A DNA stretch of 64,000 nucleotides from Anabaena azotica FACHB-119 (GTDB lineage Bacteria; Cyanobacteriota; Cyanobacteriia; Cyanobacteriales; Nostocaceae): assembly GCF_014697625.1 (NCBI RefSeq), contig NZ_JACJSG010000009.1:62001-126000 (forward strand), in the 5' to 3' direction. The translations under genes and the position numbers were made by a program. The notes under the pieces were generated by a model, which did not search any database, had not been told where the DNA came from, and saw only the letters and a list, made by a program, of their open reading frames with translations. Shown here piece by piece: positions 9,254 to 19,220 of this stretch. Positions within the stretch are counted from its first letter, which is position 1; every line of letters starts with the position of its first letter.

Positions 9254-12048
9254 GTTTCCATCAACTAATTCCCCTCACGGGGATTGAAACCTACGATTGA
9301 GTTTGACTTGCAAAGCCCGTTTAGTGTTTCCATCAACTAATTCCCCTCACGGGGATTGAAACTTTCTCCCATTCCTTCGGATCAATGGCTGAGGGTAGGG
9401 TTTCCATCAACTAATTCCCCTCACGGGGATTGAAACATTGAGTTTTGGGCTTTGATGGGGGGCTAACGCTGGAAGTTTCCATCAACTAATTCCCCTCACG
9501 GGGATTGAAACGCTTGGGATACAGCCTCGCCAGCTTTACCTATGGCTCGTTTCCATCAACTAATTCCCCTCACGGGGATTGAAACTTTGCGTTGGCGCAA
9601 AACTTCAAAGGCACAATCACAGAAGTTTCCATCAACTAATTCCCCTCACGGGGATTGAAACATGAGCTTTTGATTACTTGTCCCAATCAGAATTTGGTTT
9701 CCATCAACTAATTCCCCTCACGGGGATTGAAACAACTACATCTCCTTGGAAATATTTTTCAATTGATTGCAGTTTCCATCAACTAATTCCCCTCACGGGG
9801 ATTGAAACTTCATTACTTAAATCGCGGTAAGCAGCTCTGAGGATGTTTCCATCAACTAATTCCCCTCACGGGGATTGAAACGTCCGTCGTCATCTGTTAG
9901 AGTTCCTTGAAAGTTATCGTTTCCATCAACTAATTCCCCTCACGGGGATTGAAACAACCCAAGTTCAGCCAAGTGCGTGGACGCAACTCCAACCCAGGTT
10001 TCCATCAACTAATTCCCCTCACGGGGATTGAAACATAATGGGAAGCGCGATCGCAATTCGGCTGATGTGTTTCCATCAACTAATTCCCCTCACGGGGATT
10101 GAAACTTTTCCAAAATATTCTTAGGACTTACGCATTGACAGAGAAGCCAAAATAACAGGTATAGTTTTCAAGGCTTAGAGCTAAATTCTTCCACAATATT
10201 TTGGCGATCACAAGCAATCAAGTGTGATTGACAAAAGCCTGAAACAACCTATTTACTGTGATACACAAGATAGTTATTTTGTACAGTGCGTAAGTCCTAA
10301 TTCTTTAAATATTGAACCTGAAATTGTTTCCATCAACTAATTCCCCTCACGGGGATTGAAACGCGCCATTTACCCAAGTTCTAGCCAATGGCGTGATGGT
10401 TTCCATCAACTAATTCCCCTCACGGGGATTGAAACAAAGGATGATCTTCATCTACTAACGCAAGAGATCCCAAGTTTCCATCAACTAATTCCCCTCACGG
10501 GGATTGAAACAGCCAGTGTTTTTCATTAACAATTGCTCATATTTACGTTTCCATCAACTAATTCCCCTCACGGGGATTGAAACCTTCTATTACTTCTATT
10601 GTTACTCAAAATGCCCAAGGTTTCCATCAACTAATTCCCCTCACGGGGATTGAAACTGCCGTAATCGGCATATATCCAATCTTTTTTCAAGTTTCCATCA
10701 ACTAATTCCCCTCACGGGGATTGAAACGCGAGATTGATATTACAATCAATTCAGCGATCGCCAAGTTTCCATCAACTAATTCCCCTCACGGGGATTGAAA
10801 CATTGGCGTAACTTCTTTCATCAACACTTTTTCGCATCAAGTTTCCATCAACTAATTCCCCTCACGGGGATTGAAACAAGTCGTAAGGATAAAATTTTCT
10901 TGAATACATAATGTTTCCATCAACTAATTCCCCTCACGGGGATTGAAACAATTCAACGTTTGCGTTGTTGAATAAGCCTGTAAAAGTTTCCATCAACTAA
11001 TTCCCCTCACGGGGATTGAAACCTCCTGGGAACAATCTGTGTTGGGGAGACTTTTTAACGTTTCCATCAACTAATTCCCCTCACGGGGATTGAAACGTTG
11101 ATTTATTTAAGGAGTTTGTAAAATGACTGTATGTTTCCATCAACTAATTCCCCTCACGGGGATTGAAACAAAAGGTAATGATTGTACCAATTCGCCTAAA
11201 TCGGTTTCCATCAACTAATTCCCCTCACGGGGATTGAAACTACGGGGATAACTAGGAATAATCAGATTAGTTTGGGTTTCCATCAACTAATTCCCCTCAC
11301 GGGGATTGAAACATCAGTTACCTTTTTATTGGTATCTGATATTTTTTTGTTTCCATCAACTAATTCCCCTCACGGGGATTGAAACTCGTCAATACCGAAT
11401 TGAGCCACTAACCTATTAGTTGTTTCCATCAACTAATTCCCCTCACGGGGATTGAAACTAATTAAGAAAGATAAGATTAAAAAAGTTATGTTGGCAGTTT
11501 CCATCAACTAATTCCCCTCACGGGGATTGAAACAGTTTCGTAGCTGCCACCACGACAACTCATTCTTTGTTTCCATCAACTAATTCCCCTCACGGGGATT
11601 GAAACAATGCCGTTTGCAATTCCTGCCAAGTTAAATCTGTGTTTCCATCAACTAATTCCCCTCACGGGGATTGAAACATAAACCGAAGTGTCCTCAGTCG
11701 CATAAGAGATGAGTTTCCATCAACTAATTCCCCTCACGGGGATTGAAACATTGTGCCGTTGTTCTGAAGCTCACACTCCCCCAAAGTTTCCATCATCTAA
11801 TTCCCCTCACGGGGATTGAAACAACTTTACTATCAGGGAAATGGGTAAGTTTACTTATGCGTTTCCATCAACTAATCCCCCTCACGGGGACTGAAACGCT
11901 GTTAAAATTATATAAATCCTTTTTTTGTGGTGGTTTCTATCAATTAATTCCCCTCACAGGAACTGAAAGATATCAGTTTTTGTGCTGCATCTTTTGGAGT
12001 CGTCCTTGCAAGTTGTTATCAATCAAATACCTTCACGAGGATGAAAAC
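9254..12048 (+). CRISPR. CRISPR array 1, about 36 repeats of 37 bp
   Basis: The unit repeat is 37 bp, begins GTTTCCATCAACTAATTCCC and ends CACGGGGATTGAAAC, with spacers of about 34-40 bp. The first repeat is 9254-9290. Nearly all repeats are identical. The last five (from about 11786) carry progressively more substitutions and the final one (12012-12048) is strongly diverged, which marks the trailer end. One spacer between repeats at 10069 and 10326 is split by a mobile element. No cas genes adjoin it. The repeat differs from those of arrays 2 and 3, so its effector may lie elsewhere. The GATTGAAAC end is typical of type I and III repeats processed by Cas6. Confidence 0.98.
10122..10299. mobile_element. 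178-bp MITE inserted in a CRISPR spacer
   Basis: Ends TAGGACTTACGCA and TGCGTAAGTCCTA are perfect inverted repeats, and the similarity continues imperfectly inward (CAAAATAAC on both sides). It is flanked by ATTCT at 10117-10121 and 10300-10304. Removing the element and one ATTCT restores a 37-nt spacer, the normal length in this array. No coding capacity. Confidence 0.9.
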
Positions 12049-13018
12049 ATAAAAAAATTATTAACAAAGGAATCAAAGTTGTTCACATAGAAGCAGTAAA
12101 ACCTAACAGAGGCGAGAGGCTAGAGACTAGAGGTTAGAACATTCTCATCCATAGGGAAAGAACAGTATCTAGCAAATTTTTATGTAAATATTTCTGAATA
12201 AACAAACCATTATCTGATTTGCTCAGGCATACTTTAACAAGTAGGCATAAAAAAATCTCTTTATAGAGGTTATTTTATCCACTAATCTTTTGAAAAAATT
12301 TAGAAACTAAATATTGTGAAATAAAACTAAAAATGTCCACAACCAAAATATAGTTGTTATTTCAATTATTTAATGTATAAATAATTGAACTAGGTGGGCA
12401 TGAATAATTGACCAGTTTTGAAAATGATTTCGCAATATATTTAAAATACTAACTTTTTTCAAGAGTTAAAAAATCATTAACTTTTTCTGCGGTCAATACG
12501 CTTTTGAAAGCTGAAAAGGAGTGAAGTTTTTGTTTTGCTGAGACTGACTATTGTAGGTATCTAAATATAGGAATCCGATTTGATTCCTGAAAAAATCTCA
12601 GTACCTGTAGAGCGCTGCCCACCGGAGCATTGTTTTTGTGGGCAGTGCAGCGCCCTACTGCCACTAAAAATATTTGATATTTTTAGTAACTATATAAATG
12701 CAATCTTGTTCTGAGACAACGGGATTATCGTCATATAGTTTTGCTAACCCTGACAATACCAATTAATGAAAAATTAAGGATTTTTACACTCAGTCATAAC
12801 AGACAATCTTAACTGACATCTTGCACCTTCTCAATAAGCATATGGCTCCCTGCACTCCCCACCCTACGAAATCATAAGGGTTTCAAGCTCAGATTTTCGC
12901 AATAACAGAGTGGTGCAAGATATGAGTTAATGCGTAAATCCTGTTAGTCATACTGAAGAATAATCTATCTTCAGCTATCAAAAACTTTTCAAAATTAAAA
13001 ATAAGAGGAGTTTCCACA
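12049..13018. other. 970-bp gene-free region after array 1
   Basis: Mostly A+T-rich sequence without a convincing gene. A hairpin repeat lies at about 12608-12659, with GTAGAGCGCTGCCCAC and GTGGGCAGTGCAGCGCCCTA as imperfect arms; the second arm recurs at 54217. A second inverted pair pairs TCTTGCACC (12819) with GGTGCAAGA (12912). A GAGGAG ribosome-binding site for the peroxidase gene lies at about 13002-13008. The promoter of that gene should be here but no motif stands out. Confidence 0.5.
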
Positions 13019-14773
13019 ATGCCCAACAAGCCTTGGCATCGACAAATCCTTATTTTGGCACTTTTGCGCTTAAATCAGTTCCGTGACACCTTGCGGCGGC
13101 AGAATTTGCACGATACATCGCAACTCCCAAATAAAGATAAATTACCTCAACCTTTGCCAGATCCTGAAAAACGGTATCTCAAGACTCGGACATTTGATGG
13201 CAGTTATAACGACCTAGAGCATCCAGAAATGGGAATGATTGGTACTCGTTTTGGGCGCAATGTGCCGTTAAAGGAAGCTTACCCAGATGAACAGAATTTG
13301 ATGAAGCCCAACCCGCGTCAAGTAAGTTTGGCGTTGATGACGCGAAAAGAGTTTATCCCTGCAACTACATTAAATATTCTGGCGGCTGCATGGATACAAT
13401 TCCAGAACCATGATTGGTTTGTGCATAAACACCATCCCACCAAGAAGTTGGAAATTCCTCTAGAAAAGGGTGATCCTTGGCCTGAAGAGTACCGTCCGAT
13501 GAACGTACCCCAAACCGAGGCAGATCCTTCTCGTCCTGAAGGAGATAAATCAGGGCCACCAACATTTATTAGTGATTCAACTCATTGGTGGGATGGCTCA
13601 CAAATCTATGGCTATGATGAAAAATCAGCCGATAAACTACGTTCTCATGTGGATGGGAAGCTAACAATCGGCGATGATGGACTGCTACCTTTAGACCCAG
13701 AAAAAGGTGTTGACCTCACAGGTTCCAATGATAATTGGTGGGTCGGGTTGAGTTTGCTGCATATTCTGTTTGTTAAGGAACATAACACCCTCTGCGATGA
13801 ACTCAAGCGGCGGTATCCTGATTGGAATGATAATACACTCTACGACCATGCGCGGTTAATTAATGCTGCCTTAATGGCAAAAATTCACACCGTAGAATGG
13901 ACACCCGGTATCCTCGCCCATCCTGCCCTGCAAATTGGTATGAATGCCAACTGGTATGGACTACTTGGACAGGATATAAAACGATGGTTTGGTCGAATTG
14001 GGGATGGCGAGTTATTAAGCGGAATTGTTGGTTCGTCAACAGATCACCATACAGCCCCCTACTATTTGACAGAAGAGTTTGTATCTGTTTATCGGTTGCA
14101 CCCGTTAATTCCCGATGAGTTTGAAATCCACGAACTGAAAACAGGGAAACTGCTGGAGAAGAAGGATTTCTTTGAAGCATCTGGCAAACGCACGCGGGCG
14201 CTCGTTGAAGCCGTTCCCATCACCGACTTATTCTATTCCTTGGGCGTTGCACATCCAGGGGCAATTACCTTACACAATTACCCGCGCTTCTTGCAACAGT
14301 TGGTGCGGGATAATGGCGAAGTATTTGACCTAGCCGCAGTCGATATTTTACGCGATCGCGAACGTGGGGTTCCTCGCTATAACCGTTTCCGGGAACTGAT
14401 TGGTCGTGGTCGAGTCAAGTCCTTTGAGGAGATTACCTCTAACCCGCAGTGGGCGAAAGAGTTGCGCGAAGTCTACAACAATGACATCGATAGCGTTGAT
14501 TTGATGGTGGGGATGTTCGCCGAAGATTTACCAGAGGGATTTGGCTTCAGCGATACAGCCTTTAGAGTATTTATTCTCATGGCATCACGACGCTTAAAGA
14601 GCGATCGCTTCTTCACAAAAGATTATCGAGCAGAAGTATATACCCAATTTGGGCTGGATTGGATTGATAACAACACCATGTTAACCGTGTTGCGTCGCCA
14701 CTACCCTGAATTGTCCCTTGCACATACAGGTCTCAACAATGCTTTTGCTCCCTGGAGAAAATTGTTTAAATAA
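13019..14773 (+). CDS. Heme peroxidase-family fatty acid dioxygenase (alpha-dioxygenase/cyclooxygenase-like)
   Basis: The 584-residue protein is of the animal-peroxidase/cyclooxygenase superfamily. The distal heme region is AAWIQFQNHDWFVHK (His about 131). The catalytic region is VSVYRLHPLIPD (about 355-364), where the Tyr and the His three residues later match the Tyr385/His388 pair of cyclooxygenases and the equivalent pair in plant alpha-dioxygenase. KIHTVEWTPGIL is also alpha-dioxygenase-like. There is no signal peptide. Such enzymes add oxygen to fatty acids. It heads a co-directional cluster with a catalase-like protein, a flavin reductase, cytochromes and a lipase. Superfamily is sure; the position of oxygen insertion is not known. 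Confidence 0.85.
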   Translation: MPNKPWHRQILILALLRLNQFRDTLRRQNLHDTSQLPNKDKLPQPLPDPEKRYLKTRTFDGSYNDLEHPEMGMIGTRFGRNVPLKEAYPDEQNLMKPNPRQVSLALMTRKEFIPATTLNILAAAWIQFQNHDWFVHKHHPTKKLEIPLEKGDPWPEEYRPMNVPQTEADPSRPEGDKSGPPTFISDSTHWWDGSQIYGYDEKSADKLRSHVDGKLTIGDDGLLPLDPEKGVDLTGSNDNWWVGLSLLHILFVKEHNTLCDELKRRYPDWNDNTLYDHARLINAALMAKIHTVEWTPGILAHPALQIGMNANWYGLLGQDIKRWFGRIGDGELLSGIVGSSTDHHTAPYYLTEEFVSVYRLHPLIPDEFEIHELKTGKLLEKKDFFEASGKRTRALVEAVPITDLFYSLGVAHPGAITLHNYPRFLQQLVRDNGEVFDLAAVDILRDRERGVPRYNRFRELIGRGRVKSFEEITSNPQWAKELREVYNNDIDSVDLMVGMFAEDLPEGFGFSDTAFRVFILMASRRLKSDRFFTKDYRAEVYTQFGLDWIDNNTMLTVLRRHYPELSLAHTGLNNAFAPWRKLFK

Positions 14774-14886
14774 GCAGATGTTTTTGGTGCAACCATAGCG
14801 GCCTGATAGCTAATAACATTTCTACGTGAAGGCGCAGAAAAACAACCCCACCGCCTACGACACCTCCCCTTAGCCAAATAAATAAT

Positions 14887-14914
14887 GTAGAGACGTTGCA
14901 GGCAACGTCTCTAC
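14887..14914. repeat. Small palindromic repeat GTAGAGACGTTGC
   Basis: Arms of 13 bp (14887-14899 and 14902-14914) are perfectly complementary with a 2-base loop. This is one of the short hairpin repeats dispersed in Nostoc-type genomes; it may act as a terminator between the peroxidase gene and the next gene. Confidence 0.7.
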
Positions 14915-15037
14915 AGTCAAGAATAAAGTGCTTCTTGAAGAAACGGTATTAACACAGAAGGATATTAAAACATTAACCAATCATCAACATAAAACCCTTA
15001 CTTTCAAAAGTCCCCAATCCCCAGTCCCCAGCCCCAT

Positions 15038-15958
15038 ATGATCAGCCCAGAACAAGTCCATGATTCTCAGGTGAAACCGCATAATCCCGATGCACTGCCC
15101 ACAGCTTACCCATCGTGGACTGCGAAACAAAAGCAGGAATTTCTGTGGAATGAAAGGATTGTGAAAACCCAGTATGAACAACTGCCTCCTCTGCCAAAAA
15201 TTGATGTCATCGGTCTATTTCTGACTCCTTTAAGAGCAAAAATGGACTACGCATCCGATGAAGCCCCGGCAAACTGGAAAAAAGCAATTCATGCCCGTGC
15301 CAGTGTCGCCAAAATTCAATTCATTCCCGCCGATAACACCCCGTTTACAGGATTGTTTAGAGGGGCAGATTATGGTCTGTTGCGATTATCACTCACAGGT
15401 GATCCTAGCGATCGCGGATTTGCTCCGGGTCTTGCCATCAAATGGTTAATTGATAGCAATGCTTCCGAAGATTTTTCCGCTCTCGTTTCCTTAACGGGAC
15501 AGGGAAAAAACTACAACTTCTTCGCCAATGAGTTTTCCAACATTGTTCCCGTTGTCAGAGAAATTGGCCCCAAATTGATCAATCTCATCTTTAAGAGAGT
15601 GACTCGATATCCCACAAAAATATCGTTAAAAAAATTAGGTGAAATTGATCAACAGGGTCGAAAGGTGGCTCATCCTCTCTATCCCATGCAACTATTTTTA
15701 GTTCCCAGCCAAGCCGTGCAGTTTTCCGCAAGTCCTGAACATGATTTTCGCCAAGACTTAGCAACGATTAAACCTGGAACAACGATATTTTCTGTTTATG
15801 GAATTGATTCGCAACAGATTGAAACTAATAAAATACCAGAGTCTGAGTATCGCCGTAATGCTCAATTGATTGGAAAAATTAAAACAACATCTGAATTTAT
15901 CGCCTCCTCCTACGGCGACAGCCGCCTCTTTTTTAGACACCAGCGTTTTGGTAAATAA
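15038..15958 (+). CDS. Catalase-like heme protein (y4iL-like/allene oxide synthase-like group)
   Basis: The 306-residue protein resembles the small catalase-related group. HARASVAKIQFIP corresponds to the distal-His region of catalase, and TPFTGLFRGADYGLLRLSLTG, FAPGLAIKWLI, NYNFFANEFSNIVP and a C-terminal GDSRLFFRHQRF follow. Relatives of this fold include coral allene oxide synthase and other enzymes that rearrange fatty acid hydroperoxides. No heme-ligand Tyr motif of classic catalase is plain to me. It lies 264 bp after the dioxygenase gene and ends 3 bp before the flavin-reductase gene, so the last two are translationally close. A role in converting the dioxygenase product is inference. 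Confidence 0.55.
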   Translation: MISPEQVHDSQVKPHNPDALPTAYPSWTAKQKQEFLWNERIVKTQYEQLPPLPKIDVIGLFLTPLRAKMDYASDEAPANWKKAIHARASVAKIQFIPADNTPFTGLFRGADYGLLRLSLTGDPSDRGFAPGLAIKWLIDSNASEDFSALVSLTGQGKNYNFFANEFSNIVPVVREIGPKLINLIFKRVTRYPTKISLKKLGEIDQQGRKVAHPLYPMQLFLVPSQAVQFSASPEHDFRQDLATIKPGTTIFSVYGIDSQQIETNKIPESEYRRNAQLIGKIKTTSEFIASSYGDSRLFFRHQRFGK

Positions 15959-15961
15959 CTT

Positions 15962-17383
15962 ATGGCTGATAATCTTTTTGAACCACTACATTTTCGCAAT
16001 TTAACAGTTAAAAATAGAATTTTTCGCTCGAATATTTCCGGCAGATTTGACAATTATGACGGTTCTGGCAACCAAGCCCGGATTAATTGGGAAGAGAAAT
16101 TTGCCCGTGGCGGTGTGGGGGCAATTATTACATCTTTTGTTCCCGTAACCATTCGCGGGCGAATTATTCCTAATTATGCCACAATTGACAGCGATGCACG
16201 CATTCCCTTCTGGCGAGAAGTAGGTAACAAGGTGCATGAGTATGATTGCAAACTGCTGATGCAACTGAGCCATTCGGGTCGTCAGCAAGATGTTTCCGGG
16301 ATTGAAAATCTCAACAAAAAAGCTCTGAGTTCAACCAGTCAAACAGAGTCTTTTCATGGGTTGCTTTGTCAATCAATGACCAAGACAGAAATTCAAGAAA
16401 CTATCGCCGCCTTTGCTGCTGGCGCTCGTCGTGCGCGTGCAGCCGGACTAGATGGTGTGGAACTGCATAGCGCTAATGGCTATCTATTTACACAATTTCT
16501 CAGTTCAGGAATTAATGACCGTCAAGATGAGTACGGTGGGAGTTTAGAAAACCGCGCCCGTTTTCTGCTCGATGTAATTCGGGCTATCCGCCAGGAAGTG
16601 GGAAATGACTTTCATCTGCAAGTCAAAATCAGCGCCGTGGAATACAACAATGCGGTGATTCCTTGGGAGAAACCAGGGAATACACTAGAAGAATCTATCC
16701 AGGTCTGTAAATGGGTGGAAGCCGCAGGAGCCGATGCCATTCATGTCTCTACTGGTAGCATTTTTCCCCATCCGTTGAATCCAATCGGTGATTTTCCCTT
16801 TGAGGATGCCCTGCGATGGTACGATCTCATGCTTTCCAGTGGAATTTACACCTTCCGTAATTATCTGCTGTTCCGTTATCGGCTACTACGTCCCATTTTC
16901 TCATTTTTGTGGAATCGGCTCAAACCCAAACATAGACAACACCTGATCACAGAAAATCCGCTTACAGACGCTGATTTAGACCCATCGTTCCGGGAATATA
17001 TATCAGCTAAGGAAATGCAGGCGCTATTGCACAAGTATCAGGGGATTAGTCTCAGCCATGCCGCAGAAATTAAAAAGCAGGTCAAGATTCCCGTAATTTG
17101 CACTGGCGGTTTTCAACAAGCTTCCTACATTAATCAAGCCATCCATGAAGGCTTGTGCGATGCGGTCAGTATTGCCCGTCCATTAGTAGCAAATAACGAT
17201 TTAGTCAAGCAATTTGCAGCCGGCAAAGATGTTCCCAACAGACCCTGCACCTATTGCAATAAGTGCTTATTAAATGTGTTGGAAAATCCTTTGGGTTGCT
17301 ATGAGGAACGCCGTTACAGTGGCGATCGCGAAATTATGGTCAAAGAAGTGCTGACGGTATTTGAACCTGCACCTTTTCAGTGA
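15962..17383 (+). CDS. NADH:flavin oxidoreductase, old yellow enzyme family
   Basis: The 473-residue TIM-barrel flavoprotein has FEPLHFRNLTVKNRIFRS at the N-terminus, then MQLSHSGRQ, the signature AAGLDGVELHSANGYLFTQFLS and NDRQDEYGGSLENRARFLLD. Substrate-binding side chains of the family are in the HSANGYL region. VICTGGFQQ and DAVSIARPLVANNDL form the FMN phosphate site near the C-terminus. A Cys cluster (CTYCNKCLLNVLENPLGC, about 431-448) resembles the 4Fe-4S ligands of the 2,4-dienoyl-CoA reductase branch. OYE enzymes reduce activated C=C bonds, as 12-oxophytodienoate reductase does in plant jasmonate synthesis. It follows the catalase-like gene by 3 bp. Confidence 0.85.
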   Translation: MADNLFEPLHFRNLTVKNRIFRSNISGRFDNYDGSGNQARINWEEKFARGGVGAIITSFVPVTIRGRIIPNYATIDSDARIPFWREVGNKVHEYDCKLLMQLSHSGRQQDVSGIENLNKKALSSTSQTESFHGLLCQSMTKTEIQETIAAFAAGARRARAAGLDGVELHSANGYLFTQFLSSGINDRQDEYGGSLENRARFLLDVIRAIRQEVGNDFHLQVKISAVEYNNAVIPWEKPGNTLEESIQVCKWVEAAGADAIHVSTGSIFPHPLNPIGDFPFEDALRWYDLMLSSGIYTFRNYLLFRYRLLRPIFSFLWNRLKPKHRQHLITENPLTDADLDPSFREYISAKEMQALLHKYQGISLSHAAEIKKQVKIPVICTGGFQQASYINQAIHEGLCDAVSIARPLVANNDLVKQFAAGKDVPNRPCTYCNKCLLNVLENPLGCYEERRYSGDREIMVKEVLTVFEPAPFQ

Positions 17384-17520
17384 ACAGTTATCAGTGAACA
17401 GTTATCAGTGAACAGTGGACAGTGGACAGTGGAAATAACCTGATAACTAATAACTAATAACTGATAACTGACAACTGATAACTGACAACTGATAACTGAC
17501 AACTGATAACTGATGAGAGG
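17384..17520. repeat. Heptamer tandem repeats (GTTATCAGTGAACA and ACTGATA types)
   Basis: The gap between the OYE gene and the next gene is almost entirely short tandem repeats: AGTGAACAGTTATC on the left and AACTGATAACTGACAACTGA on the right, which are partly complementary. Such STRR blocks are typical of filamentous cyanobacteria. The same units recur at 720-750, 1757-1785, 49562-49590 and 49735-49770. Confidence 0.8.
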
Positions 17521-17528
17521 AAAGATTG

Positions 17529-18995
17529 ATGAGCGCACAAAGCACTCCAACTCTACCCACTAAAGGCTTCAAAAAGCTGTGGGTTTTGATTGTGAGCATT
17601 TTGTTGGCAGTGGCGATCGCAGTGCTAGTACCACTGATTGGCAACAATCCCGTCAAATACGCCGATATCAACGACCATTTTAAGTATGGTTCCATTGGTA
17701 GCGAACCCGCACGGGGTATTCCTTACTGGATCTGGAAGGTTCTGCCGCAGATGTTTCCAGAATACTTACCCGACAATGGCAAAGGCGGCTACGCATCTCT
17801 GGGTTTTATCTATGAACCAGGAAAGGATTTACCTGTAGGTTTCTCACAACGACGGGTGATAGTTGATCGTGTCGGGTTGAACTGTGCGGTTTGTCATACA
17901 GGCACGTTGCGAGACACGCCCGACAGCCCTCACCAAGTAATCCCAGCTATGCCTGCAAACACAGTCAATTTGCGGGGTTATATCCAGTTTCTCGGCAAAG
18001 TCGCCCTGGATTCTCGCTTTGACCCAGATGAGATGCTACCACAAATTGAAGCGATCGGTGGACACCTCAACCCCATCCAAAAAGTAATTTATCGTTACAT
18101 TGCCATTCCCATGACAAGGGGTGCTTTGAGCATTCAGGGCGATCGCTTGTCATTTTTGAATCGTCAGCCTGAATGGGGGCCGGGACGAGTAGATACCTTC
18201 AATCCCTATAAAACCCTTCAGTTCAATTTTCCGATGGAGCAACTGCCAGAAAAGGAACTGATTGGCACGGCTGATTTTCCCTCGGTTTGGAATCAGCAGC
18301 CCCGCGAAGGACTGCAACTTCACTGGGATGGTGACAATACCTCGGTAGACGAGCGCAATCTCAGTGCTGGTTTGGGTGCGGGAATTACGCCAACAACAGT
18401 GGATCGTGCTGGGTTGAAACGGGTAGCTGATTGGTTATGGGAACTACCAGCGCCTACGTATCCTTACGCAGTCAATGCTGATTTAGCAGCCAAAGGTCAG
18501 CAGATATTTACCAACTCCTGTGCTAGTTGCCACGCTTTTGGAGGCGATCGCATTGGCAAAGTTTCTCCCATTCAAGAAATTGGCACTGACCCGCACCGCC
18601 TCAACTCCTATACCGACGAACTGCTAGCCAACCAGAACACCCTATTTGCTGGATACCCAGAACGATTTCAGCATTTCCGCAAAACTAACGGTTATGCCAA
18701 TATGCCCCTTGACGGTATCTGGTTAAGAGCGCCTTACCTACATAACGGCTCTGTTCCCACACTGCGAGATTTGCTAGAAACACCAGAGAATCGACCCAAA
18801 GAGTTCTACCGTGGTAACGACCTATTTGATCAACAGAATGTTGGCTTTGTGTCTAATGTTGCTCAGGAAGGTGATAAAAAATACTTTAAGTTTGACACCC
18901 AACTGCCTGGTAACAGTAATACAGGACATACATATGGTACGGAACTCTCTTTAGAAGACAAGAATGCTTTAATTGAGTACTTGAAGAAGCTCTAA
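17529..18995 (+). CDS. Diheme cytochrome c protein with N-terminal membrane anchor
   Basis: From the ATG at 17529, with GAGAGGAAAG upstream, this is 488 residues. A membrane segment at about 13-34 is followed by a periplasmic or lumenal domain. Two covalent heme sites are visible: CAVCH (about residue 123) and CASCH (about residue 337). Later Met and His residues (NMPLDGIWLRAPYLHNGSVPTLRDLL) form the conserved cytochrome-peroxidase/MauG-like C-terminal motif. It may be an electron carrier or peroxidase partner for the oxygenase cluster. The N-terminal third is shared with the next gene. Exact function is unknown. Confidence 0.75.
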   Translation: MSAQSTPTLPTKGFKKLWVLIVSILLAVAIAVLVPLIGNNPVKYADINDHFKYGSIGSEPARGIPYWIWKVLPQMFPEYLPDNGKGGYASLGFIYEPGKDLPVGFSQRRVIVDRVGLNCAVCHTGTLRDTPDSPHQVIPAMPANTVNLRGYIQFLGKVALDSRFDPDEMLPQIEAIGGHLNPIQKVIYRYIAIPMTRGALSIQGDRLSFLNRQPEWGPGRVDTFNPYKTLQFNFPMEQLPEKELIGTADFPSVWNQQPREGLQLHWDGDNTSVDERNLSAGLGAGITPTTVDRAGLKRVADWLWELPAPTYPYAVNADLAAKGQQIFTNSCASCHAFGGDRIGKVSPIQEIGTDPHRLNSYTDELLANQNTLFAGYPERFQHFRKTNGYANMPLDGIWLRAPYLHNGSVPTLRDLLETPENRPKEFYRGNDLFDQQNVGFVSNVAQEGDKKYFKFDTQLPGNSNTGHTYGTELSLEDKNALIEYLKKL

Positions 18996-19033
18996 TATCA
19001 TGTTTGTTGGCAAACTTATGATATCTGTGGAGG

Positions 19034-19087
19034 TTGGTAATTGGTAATTGGTAATTGGTAATTGGTAATTGGTAATTGGTAATTGGT
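19034..19087. repeat. GGTAATT heptamer tandem repeat
   Basis: About 7-8 perfect copies of GGTAATT in a row, an STRR block between the two cytochrome genes. The complementary unit fills 37073-37142. Confidence 0.95.
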
Positions 19088-19220
19088 GATGGAAAAAATA
19101 ATTGCCTATTAGCTATTATCTGTTACCACTTAAACCAACCATATTATAAATAATTAGCCGAACTTGATATGATTCCTTGTCTTGATTGTGTAAAGATACA
19201 CATAACCGGAAACAAAGATT

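Noticed and set aside
11743-12090. A 115-codon frame at the end of array 1
   Set aside because: It runs through the last CRISPR repeats and has no independent gene features.
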